From positions 1 through 64,000 of the forward strand of contig NZ_JACHJJ010000013.1 of the NCBI RefSeq assembly GCF_014203605.1: DNA of 64,000 nucleotides, written 5' to 3'. This DNA comes from Thiemannella venezuelensis (GTDB lineage Bacteria; Actinomycetota; Actinomycetes; Streptosporangiales; Streptosporangiaceae). Shown one piece after another: positions 24,850-31,773 of the stretch. A model generated the notes under the pieces. It was not told the DNA's origin and did no database searches. It saw only the letters and a program-made list of their open reading frames with translations. Numbering within the stretch: the stretch's first letter is position 1; every line of letters begins with the position of its first letter. A program made the translations under genes and the position numbers.

Positions 24850-25593
24850 CTACGGCTTGCGCCGGGCCTCGGCCTCGGCGGTGTCCAGCTCCGCGGCCTC
24901 CTCCGGGGTGGGGGCGGTGCCGCCCAGGTGCCGGGGCTGCCACCAGACGCCCTGCGGGATCTCCGGATAGCTCCGCTGGGCCCGGTCCAGCAGCTCCGCC
25001 ATGCGCTCACGCAGGTCCGCGGTGACGGCGTCGTAGTCGTCGCCGCGCTTGGGGTTCATCGCCTCGCCGACCAGGATGGTGACCGGCACATGGCGCTGGA
25101 GCAGCCGGCGCGGCCGGCCCTTGGTCCACAGGCGCTGGGTGCCCCAGAGCGCGACCGGGACCATCGGCACGCCCGCGGCGACGGCCATCCGGACGGCGCC
25201 GTTCTTGATGTCCTTGACGGTGAAGGACCGGCTGATCGTCGCCTCGGCGAAGACGCCGACGACCTCACCGCCCTTGAGCGACTTCAGCGCCGCGCCGAAC
25301 GCCGAGGCGCCCGCCGCCCGGTCGACCGGGATGTGGTGCATGCCGCGCATCAGCGGGCCGGAGATCCTGTGGTCGAAGACCTCCTTCTTGGCCATGAACC
25401 GCACCAGCCGCCCTGCCGGGCGGGCGGCGAACCCGGCGAAGATGAAGTCGAGGTAGCTGATGTGGTTACTGACCAGCACCGCACCGCCGGTCCTGGGAAT
25501 GTTCTCGGTTCCCTCGATGCGGATCTTCATGTCCAGCGCGCGGAACATGGTCAACGCCGCCCCGATGACCGGGGGGTACACGATCTCAGCCAT
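24850..25593 (-). CDS. PlsC-family 1-acyl-glycerol-3-phosphate acyltransferase
   Basis: The protein has 247 residues from the ATG at 25593 (MAEIVYPPVIGAALTMFRAL). The acyltransferase box NHISYLD supplies His44 and Asp49. Later boxes are VGVFAEATISRSF (the usual FPEGTRS position, here altered to AEATIS) and VPMVPVALWG. It transfers acyl groups to lysophosphatidate or a related acceptor at the inner face of the membrane during phospholipid synthesis. The altered third box suggests a diverged acceptor specificity. It starts 14 bp after a STAS gene on the same strand, so the two are likely cotranscribed. Confidence 0.83.
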   Translation of the reverse strand: MAEIVYPPVIGAALTMFRALDMKIRIEGTENIPRTGGAVLVSNHISYLDFIFAGFAARPAGRLVRFMAKKEVFDHRISGPLMRGMHHIPVDRAAGASAFGAALKSLKGGEVVGVFAEATISRSFTVKDIKNGAVRMAVAAGVPMVPVALWGTQRLWTKGRPRRLLQRHVPVTILVGEAMNPKRGDDYDAVTADLRERMAELLDRAQRSYPEIPQGVWWQPRHLGGTAPTPEEAAELDTAEAEARRKP

Positions 25594-25607
25594 GGCTGAA
25601 CCGTACC

Positions 25608-26207
25608 TCAGCGCGCCGGCCCGCCCCCGCGGAGGATGACGGCCGGGCACCCGCTTCTGCCGGGCCCGGCTCCCGCGCCAGGGGCACCGGCCGCGCCGGG
25701 GGCGGAGCGGTCCGGGAGGGGCTCAGGCGGGAGGGGCTCAGGCCGGAGGGACCCAGGCGGGAGGGGCCGCCGCCTGCGGGACCGGGCGCGGGAACCCGGA
25801 AGCAGGTGCCGCAGCACCGGCGCGTGCCGCCCCCGTGACGCGGGAGGCGTTCCCCCGGCCGCCTCCCGGCGCGACAGGAACACGGCGGGGCAGCCTCCGA
25901 GCGGCGCTCCGGACCACACCAGCCGCGACAGCCTGTGCATCGCCGAGGAGGCGACGACCACGAGACCGCCGCCCCTGCCGCGCAGGTCCCGATGCGCCCG
26001 CCCCAGCATCCTCAGCGCGGCGACGTCGCAGAACTCCAGCATTCCGCAGTCCACCAGGACGTGCAGCGCCCCCTCGGCGGCCAGCAGCGACAGTTCCGCC
26101 TCCACATGCCCGTGGTTGAAGGCGTCCATCTCGCCCGTCACCGATATGACCGCCGTGGCCGTGGCGGCGTCCCGGTGAACCACACTCACCGTCAGCTCCA
26201 TGCTCAT
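25608..26207 (-). CDS. STAS-domain protein lacking the phospho-acceptor serine
   Basis: The protein has 199 residues from the ATG at 26207, with a GAGG Shine-Dalgarno. Residues 1-110 form a STAS domain (LTVSVVHRDAATATAVISVT, VDCGMLEFCDVAALRMLG). Anti-sigma-factor antagonists have a phosphorylatable Ser in a DSSG motif; here the equivalent is CDVAAL (residues 60-65), with no serine. The C-terminal 85 residues are a low-complexity Arg/Pro/Gly tail encoded by a GGGAGGGGCTCAG-like DNA repeat. It lies downstream of a GAF-ANTAR gene and just upstream of a PlsC gene. It may bind an anti-sigma factor constitutively; partner unknown. Confidence 0.75.
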   Translation of the reverse strand: MSMELTVSVVHRDAATATAVISVTGEMDAFNHGHVEAELSLLAAEGALHVLVDCGMLEFCDVAALRMLGRAHRDLRGRGGGLVVVASSAMHRLSRLVWSGAPLGGCPAVFLSRREAAGGTPPASRGRHAPVLRHLLPGSRARSRRRRPLPPGSLRPEPLPPEPLPDRSAPGAAGAPGAGAGPGRSGCPAVILRGGGPAR

Positions 26208-26287
26208 GGATACCTCGCCGCGCAGCGGACCGCCGTCATTTACCAAATGTCTCACGACTTTCTTCGTGGAACCAGCGGACAGGGCGT

Positions 26288-27037
26288 TCAGCCGGGCGGG
26301 GGCGATTCGGCGGAAAGGCCCTCGAACAGCGCGACGGGCATCTCCCCCTGGATGAGGGCGCGACTGACCGCCGTGAGTTTGAGGTTGCGCGCGCGGGCGT
26401 AGCCCCGCAGCAGGGTGAACGCCTGCTCGGGCGCCAGGTGCAGGCGCCCGGCCAGCAGGCCCTTGGCCTGCTCGATGAGGATGCGGCTGTCGAGCGCAAG
26501 CTGGAGCTGCTCGCTGACGGTCTCGTGGTGGAGGACGGTGCGCCGGTTCAGGATGCCGATGGCGGCCATGTCGGCCAGGACCCGGCCGAGTGCGGCGGTC
26601 TCCTCGCCGAGCCCGCCCGCGACCGCTCCGAACAGGCTCATCGCACCGATGTGCCGGTCGCGCCGGCTCAGCGGCAGGACGTGCACCGCGCCGTACCCGG
26701 CGGCCGCGGCGGCGGGGGCGAAGAACGGCCAGCGGCCGGCGGCCGCGGCCAGGTCGGGGCAGCGCACCGGCGCCCCGCCCCGGTAGGCCTCCAGGCAGGG
26801 GCCCTCCTGGTGGTGGAGCTGGGACAGCGCCAGGATCCTGGCCTCCTCACAGGAGGCCGCCACCATGCCGAGCGGGCCGGCGGGGTCCGCCAGCAGGACC
26901 GCGCAGGCGGTGACGCCGAGCAGGTCCACGGCGTGGCAGGAGAGGCCGTCCAGGAAGTCGATGACGTCGAAGTCGTCCACCAGTGTGTCGGCCAGCTCCA
27001 CGAGAACCTGGCCGAACCGCCGTTCAGAGGAGCCCAT
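26288..27037 (-). CDS. GAF-ANTAR transcription antitermination regulator
   Basis: The protein has 249 residues from the ATG at 27037. A GAF domain occupies about residues 10-160 (FDVIDFLDGLSCHAVDLLGV through GAVHVLPLSRRDRHIGAMSL). A C-terminal ANTAR domain follows (LALDSRILIEQAKGLLAGRL, then APEQAFTLLRGYARARNLKL). ANTAR proteins bind paired RNA hairpins and prevent transcription termination; the GAF domain senses a small ligand. Such genes are common next to STAS genes in actinobacteria, and here a STAS gene follows 80 bp downstream on the same strand. A strong TTGACA promoter points the other way just upstream. Confidence 0.88.
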   Translation of the reverse strand: MGSSERRFGQVLVELADTLVDDFDVIDFLDGLSCHAVDLLGVTACAVLLADPAGPLGMVAASCEEARILALSQLHHQEGPCLEAYRGGAPVRCPDLAAAAGRWPFFAPAAAAAGYGAVHVLPLSRRDRHIGAMSLFGAVAGGLGEETAALGRVLADMAAIGILNRRTVLHHETVSEQLQLALDSRILIEQAKGLLAGRLHLAPEQAFTLLRGYARARNLKLTAVSRALIQGEMPVALFEGLSAESPPPG

Positions 27038-27159
27038 CCCTTCTCCACAAGGCGTAGGAGCGTGAAAGTGCGTTCCCCTTACCCCGCGGGAGCGGATATA
27101 GCGGCTTCACCGGAAAAATCATGGTCAGATCCGCGCCGCCGCTCTGGTAAATGTCAGAG

Positions 27160-27190
27160 TTGACACTTACACTGCACCTTAAATGCTAAT
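27160..27190 (+). promoter_or_regulatory. Sigma-70-like promoter
   Basis: TTGACA at 27160-27165 is followed 18-19 bases later by TGCTAAT, in an AT-rich stretch. It points rightward into the 816-bp region and away from the GAF-ANTAR gene. A consensus -35 is rare in this GC-rich window. What it transcribes is unclear: a leader for the STAS-dhaKLM operon, or a short RNA. Confidence 0.45.
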
Positions 27191-27362
27191 TTGTAACATG
27201 AAGCATGATTTGTACGATTTTAAATCGCACATCGTGACTTTCGGACCGTCCAGACCTCGCGGCATCGATGCCGCCATGGAAGGCCCCCGCGGGAGCCGCC
27301 GCTCGGCAGCCCTCCATGACCGGCACGAGTCCCGTACGGCGCCGGTGAGGAGTGGTGCTTCC

Positions 27363-27557
27363 ATGACCAGCAGCTCGGCCGTCCGGAGCCCGGACCGTCT
27401 CCGCAGACGCCCGCCCGCGTCTCCGGCTCCCCCCGTGGAACCCCCCGCCGGCCTCCCGTCGCCCGCGCCCCCCGCACCGCTGCGCGCGCCCTCCTTCGCC
27501 TTCCGCTCCGGCGACCGGGCCGCCGGACGCTTCCGGACCGGAGACCTCCGGCCCTGA
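27363..27557 (+). CDS. Doubtful short ORF, Pro/Arg-rich
   Basis: An ATG at 27363 with GGAG 15 bases upstream opens a 64-residue frame (MTSSSAVRSPDRLRRRPPAS, then Pro/Ala-rich sequence ending at 27557). The frame stays open upstream to 27183. Composition is what random GC-rich DNA gives, and no domain is visible. It is listed only because it follows a good promoter. I consider it probably non-coding. Confidence 0.2.
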   Translation: MTSSSAVRSPDRLRRRPPASPAPPVEPPAGLPSPAPPAPLRAPSFAFRSGDRAAGRFRTGDLRP

Positions 27558-27853
27558 ACGGGGCGGTCGCGGACCTCGCGGTCCGCACGGCCTCGCGAAC
27601 CCCTCTCCCCGGCCGCACTCTCGCGAATCGGTGGCCGGTCCCGGCTTGGTTTTCTATACTTCGTTATGAAGTTGCCCGACCACACAGTGCGATCATCTGC
27701 ATCGCCCGGTGCACTCGGCAGCCACGATCCCTGAGCCGTCCAGACCCCGCGGCCCCAGTGACACGGGCGGAGGCGAGACCACACCCGGGGCGGGACACCG
27801 CCCTGAATCCGTCTCCCCTGCGTCTCCACCGACGACGCCGCGGGGACAAGGTA

Positions 27854-28303
27854 ATGGACATATTCCGAACGACGGTCCGGCACGTGAACGGCCACGCACT
27901 GGTCGCGGTGGCCGGTGAGCTCGACATCGCCACCCGGCCGGAACTCTGCTCGTGCGTGGAGCGGGTGCTGGGCACCCGCCCCGACACGCTCGTGCTCGAT
28001 CTCGGCGGCGTCACCTTCATCGACGCCCGGGGCCTGGGCGCCCTCCTCCTGCTGCGGCGGCACGCGGCGGAGCTGGACACGAGGCTGCTGCTGTCCCATG
28101 TCTCGCCCGCCGTCCGCTCGGTCCTCGTGATGACCGGTCTGAGCGATGCCTTCACCGTGTCGGCGGAGGCCGCGTCCGTGAGCGCGTCCGTGAGCGCGTC
28201 CGTGAGCGCGTCCGTGAGCGCGGCCCCGGCGGACGCCTCCGCCGGCGGGTTCGCCCCGCCGGGCTTGCCACCGGCGGCCGGCGGGCACAGGTTGGATCTG
28301 TGA
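27854..28303 (+). CDS. STAS-domain protein coupled to dhaKLM
   Basis: The protein has 149 residues from the ATG at 27854 (MDIFRTTVRHVNGHALVAVA). The STAS fold is clear (GELDIATRPELCSCVERVLG, LVLDLGGVTFIDARGLGALL). The site of the regulatory serine (DSSG in SpoIIAA) reads DARG at residues 57-60, so it cannot be switched by serine phosphorylation there. A 12-bp repeat encodes SVSASVSASVSASVSA near residues 107-122, then a Gly/Pro tail. Its stop codon overlaps the dhaK GTG, so it is translated with the dihydroxyacetone kinase genes. That pairing is unusual and suggests regulation of, or by, the kinase. No experimental link is known to me. Confidence 0.8.
   Translation: MDIFRTTVRHVNGHALVAVAGELDIATRPELCSCVERVLGTRPDTLVLDLGGVTFIDARGLGALLLLRRHAAELDTRLLLSHVSPAVRSVLVMTGLSDAFTVSAEAASVSASVSASVSASVSAAPADASAGGFAPPGLPPAAGGHRLDL
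28172..28219 (+). repeat. 12-bp coding tandem repeat, four copies
   Basis: GCGTCCGTGAGC is repeated exactly at 28172-28183, 28184-28195, 28196-28207 and 28208-28219, adding a (SVSA)n tract near the C-terminus of the STAS protein. Being in frame, copy-number change would lengthen or shorten the tail without breaking the frame. Confidence 0.9.
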
Positions 28304-29292
28304 AGAAGCTCATCAACGCCGCCGATTCGGTCGTCACCGACGCATTGCGCGGGATCGCCGCCGCGCATCCGGAGCTCCGGGTGGACCCGGAGAACCGGAT
28401 CGTGCTGCGCGCCTCCGGGCCCCGCCCCGGCAAGGTCGGCCTCGTCTCCGGCGGAGGGTCCGGGCACGAGCCGCTGCACGGCGGGTTCGTCGGGTACGGC
28501 ATGCTCGACGCCGCCTGCCCCGGCGAGGTCTTCACCTCCCCGGTCCCCGACCAGGTGATCGAGGCCAGCACGGCCGTGCACGGCGGCGCCGGCGTGCTGC
28601 ACGTGGTGAAGAACTACACCGGTGACGTCCTCAACTTCCAGCTCGCCGCCGAGCTCTGCGCCGAGGAGGGGCTGGAGGTGGCGAGCGTGCTCGTGGACGA
28701 CGACGTGGCGGTCCGCGACTCGCTCCACACCGCGGGCCGCCGGGGCACCGGCGCCGCGGTCTTCGTGGAGAAGGTCGCCGGAGCGCTGGCCGAGGAGGGG
28801 GCGCCGCTGGCCGAGGTGGCGCGGGTGGCGCGGGAGGTCAACGCCCGGAGCCGATCCTTCGGGATCGCGCTGAGCGCCTGCACCACACCGGCCGCGGGCG
28901 AGCCCACCTTCGAGCTGGGCGAGGCCGAGGTGGAGCTCGGCATCGGCATCCACGGCGAGCCCGGCCGCGCCCGCTCGGCCATGGCCGGGGCCCGCGAGCT
29001 GGTGCGCACCGCGGTGGAGGCGGTCGACGAGGACCTGCCGGTCTCCGGTGACGTCCTCGTCATGCTGAACGGCATGGGCGGCACACCGCTGATCGAGCTC
29101 TATGTCGCCTTCGCCGAGGTCGCCGGCCTCCTGGCCGACCGGGGCGCCCGGGTCGCGCGCAGCCTCGTCGGCAACTACGTCACCAGTCTCGACATGCAGG
29201 GGTTCTCCGTCACGGTCTGCCGTCTGACCGGCGAGCTCACCCGCCTGTGGGACGCGCCCGTGCAGACTCCGGCCCTGCGCTGGGGGCGCTGA
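28300..29292 (+). CDS. dhaK: PTS-dependent dihydroxyacetone kinase, DhaK subunit
   Basis: The protein has 330 residues from a GTG overlapping the STAS stop. DhaK binds dihydroxyacetone covalently through a histidine hemiaminal. That residue is His218 in GIHGEPG, the same number as in E. coli. Other signatures are KVGLVSGGGSGHEPLHGGFVG near the start (quoted in part), NYTGDVLNFQLAAEL and MLNGMGGTPLIELY. The phosphate comes from ADP-bound DhaL, recharged by DhaM, both encoded next. The role is dihydroxyacetone or glycerol use in the cytoplasm. Length and motifs are complete. Confidence 0.92.
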   Translation: MKKLINAADSVVTDALRGIAAAHPELRVDPENRIVLRASGPRPGKVGLVSGGGSGHEPLHGGFVGYGMLDAACPGEVFTSPVPDQVIEASTAVHGGAGVLHVVKNYTGDVLNFQLAAELCAEEGLEVASVLVDDDVAVRDSLHTAGRRGTGAAVFVEKVAGALAEEGAPLAEVARVAREVNARSRSFGIALSACTTPAAGEPTFELGEAEVELGIGIHGEPGRARSAMAGARELVRTAVEAVDEDLPVSGDVLVMLNGMGGTPLIELYVAFAEVAGLLADRGARVARSLVGNYVTSLDMQGFSVTVCRLTGELTRLWDAPVQTPALRWGR

Positions 29293-29293
29293 G

Positions 29294-29983
29294 GTGGACG
29301 CGCGGTTCTTCACCGCCTGGATCGAGGAGGCCGCCCGGTCCCTCCGGGACGGCAGGGACGAGCTCACCCGGCTCGACGCCGCGATCGGCGACGCCGACCA
29401 CGGGAGCAACCTCGACCGGGGCTTCACCGAGGCGGTGCGAGCGCTCGCCGAGCGGCGCCCCGCCACCCCGGGGGCGGTTCTGGCCCTGGTGGGCGGCACG
29501 CTCATCCGCAAGGTCGGCGGGGCCTCCGGGCCGCTGTACGGCACGGCGTTCCGCGAGGCGGGCAAGGCCCTCGGCGAGACTCCGGAGGTGTCCCCGGCCG
29601 GGTTCGCGGCGGCGCTGGAGGCCGGGGTGGCCGGCGTCCGGAGACTGGGGTCGGCCGCCGAGGGCGACAAGACCATGGTGGACGCGCTCGCCCCGGCGGC
29701 CCGGGCGCTGGCGGAGGCCGTACAGGACGGGCGGGCGGCCGCGGAGACGCGGGCGGGCGCCGGCCGGGACCCGTCGGAGACCGGGCGGGGAGACGGCGGG
29801 CTCGCCCGCGCCCTGGAGGCGGCGGCCGCGGCGGCGGAGGCCGGCGCGGAGGCGACGGTCCCGATGCAGGCGCGCAAGGGCCGGGCCAGCTACCTCGGCC
29901 CGCGCAGCGTCGGCCACCTTGACCCCGGTGCCGCCTCGGCCGCGCTCATCCTCCGGGCACTCCACACGGTGGCGTCCCGGTGA
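29294..29983 (+). CDS. dhaL: Dihydroxyacetone kinase, DhaL (ADP-binding) subunit
   Basis: The protein has 229 residues from a GTG 1 bp after the dhaK stop. The Mg-ADP-binding aspartates sit in AIGDADHGSNLDRGF. GGASGPLYGTAFREAG and the C-terminal ARKGRASYLGPRSVGHLDPG (phosphate and base contacts) are present. An acidic/Gly-rich insert around residues 145-170 (AETRAGAGRDPSETGRGDGG) makes it slightly longer than the usual 210 residues. DhaL keeps a tightly bound nucleotide and passes phosphate from DhaM to the DhaK-bound substrate. Confidence 0.92.
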   Translation: MDARFFTAWIEEAARSLRDGRDELTRLDAAIGDADHGSNLDRGFTEAVRALAERRPATPGAVLALVGGTLIRKVGGASGPLYGTAFREAGKALGETPEVSPAGFAAALEAGVAGVRRLGSAAEGDKTMVDALAPAARALAEAVQDGRAAAETRAGAGRDPSETGRGDGGLARALEAAAAAAEAGAEATVPMQARKGRASYLGPRSVGHLDPGAASAALILRALHTVASR

Positions 29984-30399
29984 GCGCCCCGGCGTCCCGG
30001 GCGGACCGCGGCGACGGGGGCCGCCCGGTGGTGGGCGTCGTCCTGGTCTCCCACAGCGGCCCGCTCGCCGTCGAGACCGCGGCGCTGGCGGCGGGGATCT
30101 GCGGGACGGGCGTCCCTCCGGAGGCGGCCGGAGGCACCGGGGACGGCGGGCTCGGGACCGGCGCCGACCTGATCGCGGCCGCGATCGCCCGGGCGGACCG
30201 GGGCCTCGGGGTGGTCCTCATCCCCGATCTGGGCGGCTCGGTGCTGGCCGCCCGGCTCTTCGAGGGGCCGGGAGTCGTGGTCGCCGACGTGCCGTTCGTG
30301 GAGGGCGCGATCGCCGCCGCCGTCGCGGCGAACGCGGGCGGGTCGCTGGAGGCCGTGCTCGCCGCGGCCGAGGAGGCCCGGCACTTCCGCAAACTCTGA
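29980..30399 (+). CDS. dhaM: Dihydroxyacetone kinase phosphotransfer subunit DhaM (EIIA-Man-like)
   Basis: The protein has 139 residues from a GTG overlapping the dhaL stop (GTGA). It is a single EIIA-mannose-type domain with the phospho-histidine His25 in VVLVSHSGPLA and the later motif IPDLGGSVLAARL. It receives phosphate from HPr of the sugar phosphotransferase system and recharges DhaL. No HPr-like or EI-like domain is fused, as usual for the short actinobacterial and Gram-positive form. It has an N-terminal extension of about 15 polar residues. It is the last gene of the STAS-dhaKLM operon; doubled CGTCAGCCCGTCAG text follows the stop. Confidence 0.88.
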   Translation: MSAPASRADRGDGGRPVVGVVLVSHSGPLAVETAALAAGICGTGVPPEAAGGTGDGGLGTGADLIAAAIARADRGLGVVLIPDLGGSVLAARLFEGPGVVVADVPFVEGAIAAAVAANAGGSLEAVLAAAEEARHFRKL

Positions 30400-30480
30400 C
30401 CCGCCGGGACCCGTCAGCCCGTCAGTGCACGTCAGCCCGTCAGGAACCGGCGCGGAGTCCGCGTGCCGGGCCGCCGCTCC

Positions 30481-30897
30481 TCACGCCGGCCGGTCCTCCC
30501 CGGCCCGGACACCGGTGCGCCGCCCTCCGACGCAGAACCGGTTGCCCTCGGGATCGGCGAGCACGACGTACGGCGGCTCCTCGGGCCGGGGGTTCTCCGG
30601 GTAGTACGGCCAGTCGACGCGCTGCGCGCCCAGCGCCACCAGCCGGTCGACCTCCTCGTCGAGGTCGCGCTCCCCCGCGTCGAGGTCGAGGTGGATCCGG
30701 GGCAGCTCCTCGGCGGGGCTCTCGCTCACGTCCATCGCGATCGCGACCCCGGCCGTTCCCGGCGGAGGCTCCAGGACGATCCACTCGTCGCCCTCGAAAC
30801 GCGGTGGCCGCCGTACGTATCCGAGCGCCCGGCGCCAGAACTCCCCCGCCCGCGCATCGTCCGTGACACCCAGTGAGATCTGCGCAACCGTCGTCAT
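30481..30897 (-). CDS. VOC-superfamily (glyoxalase/bleomycin-resistance-like) protein
   Basis: The protein has 138 residues, starting MTTVAQISLGVTDDARAGEFWRRALGYV (quoted in part). It has the paired beta-alpha-beta-beta-beta units of the vicinal oxygen chelate fold: an N-terminal half with FWRRALGY and a C-terminal half ending VVLADPEGNRFCVGG. A conserved IHLDLDAGERDLDEEVDRL segment is typical of a common actinobacterial VOC subgroup of unknown substrate. Metal ligands cannot be assigned surely. It is on the minus strand between dhaM (convergent) and Smr. Confidence 0.8.
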   Translation of the reverse strand: MTTVAQISLGVTDDARAGEFWRRALGYVRRPPRFEGDEWIVLEPPPGTAGVAIAMDVSESPAEELPRIHLDLDAGERDLDEEVDRLVALGAQRVDWPYYPENPRPEEPPYVVLADPEGNRFCVGGRRTGVRAGEDRPA

Positions 30898-30927
30898 CGG
30901 CCGAGGCTACCAAGCCGTCCCGCGGCC

Positions 30928-31182
30928 CTACTTGTGCCGGAAGTAGACGAACAGGCGGCCGTGGTTCTTGGCGTCCTTGTCGATGCGGTGGTAGAGGGCC
31001 TTGATCTCTTTCTGGTCGAGGAAACGCAGGACCTTCTTCTTGAGCTGGCCCGAGCCCTTCCCCGGAATGATCTCGACCTCCGAGGCCCGCTTCCTGATGG
31101 CCTCGTCGATGATCCCCCGCAGCGCCTTGTCGATCTCCCCGCCCCGGTTGTAGATGGGGTGCAGGTCCAGCTTGAGCTTCAC
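30928..31182 (-). CDS. Small Smr-domain protein
   Basis: The protein has 84 residues consisting of one Smr (MutS2 C-terminal-like) domain. LDLHP is near residue 5, VEIIPGKGSGQLKKKVLRFL contains the conserved GKGSG loop, and an aromatic/basic C-terminus (GRLFVYFRHK) follows. Smr domains nick or bind DNA or RNA and can act in ribosome rescue or mRNA cleavage. As a stand-alone domain its target is unknown. It is Lys-rich (about 17 percent) compared with the Arg-rich proteins around it, suggesting strong conservation. It is encoded next to the broken acetyltransferase. Confidence 0.85.
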   Translation of the reverse strand: MKLKLDLHPIYNRGGEIDKALRGIIDEAIRKRASEVEIIPGKGSGQLKKKVLRFLDQKEIKALYHRIDKDAKNHGRLFVYFRHK

Positions 31183-31221
31183 AGCGTCTCCTCCGCCCGG
31201 CGGTCCGGCTGTTCGATCATG

Positions 31222-31542
31222 TCAGGCTCGGCGCGGAGCCGGCACGCTCCACGGTACGGCCTCCGGCCCGGTCACGGCGCCGCGGACCCGGGCCCGCCGT
31301 CCGGTGCACCCCACCGCCGCCCCGTCCCGCACCCGGACCTGCGCGAAGAGGACCGCCGCATCGTGGGAGAGCCGGTCCTCCAGGTACCTGTCCACCTCGG
31401 CGGCGCGGGGAACCGCGGTGAAGCGGTAGGACGAGCGGTCCTCCTCCGCGGCCCGCGCCAGATCCGGCGCGTGGCCCATCGCGAGCGGCTCCAGCCGTAC
31501 GAGCGACCCGTGGAGCACGGGGACGTCGAAGCGCAGGCTCAT
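31222..31542 (-). pseudogene. Truncated GNAT-type acetyltransferase fragment
   Basis: The 106-residue frame begins like a GNAT protein: MSLRFDVPVLHGSLVRLEPL, then AVPRAAEVDRYLEDRL and PFAQVRVRDG-like AVLFAQVRVRDGAAVGCT. After VGCT (about residue 79) the homology stops and unrelated Arg/Pro-rich sequence runs to an early stop. The acetyl-CoA-binding motif (Q/RxxGxG/A) and the C-terminal half of the roughly 190-residue family are missing. This looks like a deletion that left the first third of the gene. The identification rests on the N-terminal pattern only. Confidence 0.6.
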
Positions 31543-31711
31543 CGGCTCTCCTCATCGCTCCCGGCCTTGGCGCCTTTCCCTCGGGGCAGGTTGCCGGACC
31601 GTCGCCGGGCCGGGTCCCTCGGGTCCTCTCGATGATCTCGGCACAGATCATCGCCAGGCGCGGAACCGCATGTCAACGCCTCCCGGCCGGCGTAAAGCAC
31701 CCGACTATTAC

Positions 31712-31728
31712 TTGCAAGTGATTTGCAA
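31712..31728 (+). promoter_or_regulatory. Nur-box-like operator upstream of the nik operon
   Basis: TTGCAAGTGATTTGCAA fits the tGCaa-N5-ttGCAA pattern described for Nur, the nickel-responsive Fur-family repressor of Streptomyces. It is a perfect inverted arrangement of TTGCAA around 5 bp, in an AT-rich stretch 46 bp before the nikA ATG. Nickel repression of the transporter is therefore predicted. A Zur site is a less good alternative. Confidence 0.65.
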
Positions 31729-31773
31729 TAAGGCTAGCCTCGGGGCGCTTCGTCGATCTGCGAGAGGACCTCC

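Larger units (their letters stand above)
27038..27853. other. 816-bp region between the GAF-ANTAR gene and the STAS-dha operon
   Basis: The region contains two AT-rich promoter-like islands (27150-27240 and 27650-27680) in otherwise GC-rich sequence. The segment CCGTCCAGACCTCGCGGC at 27246-27263 recurs at 27737-27754 with one change. A near-palindrome ACTTC-GTTAT-GAAGT lies at 27658-27672, overlapping a TATACT that could be a -10 element. A doubtful short frame is present at 27363-27557. A long untranslated leader or a small RNA is possible; I see no recognisable RNA family. Confidence 0.5.

Noticed and set aside
27655-27675. loxP-like recombination site (CTTCG...GAAG)
   Set aside because: Only 5-bp arms are present. 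It overlaps a plausible -10 element and no recombinase gene is near.
31712-31728. Zur box instead of Nur box
   Set aside because: The sequence has GC in both half sites where Zur sites have AA/TT. The spacing and half sites fit the Nur pattern better, and the operon order is that of a nickel importer.
31728-31741. AGGCTAGCCT next to the Nur-like box as a DtxR/IdeR iron box
   Set aside because: Only the 10-bp centre is palindromic; the TTAGG outer parts of the iron box are missing.
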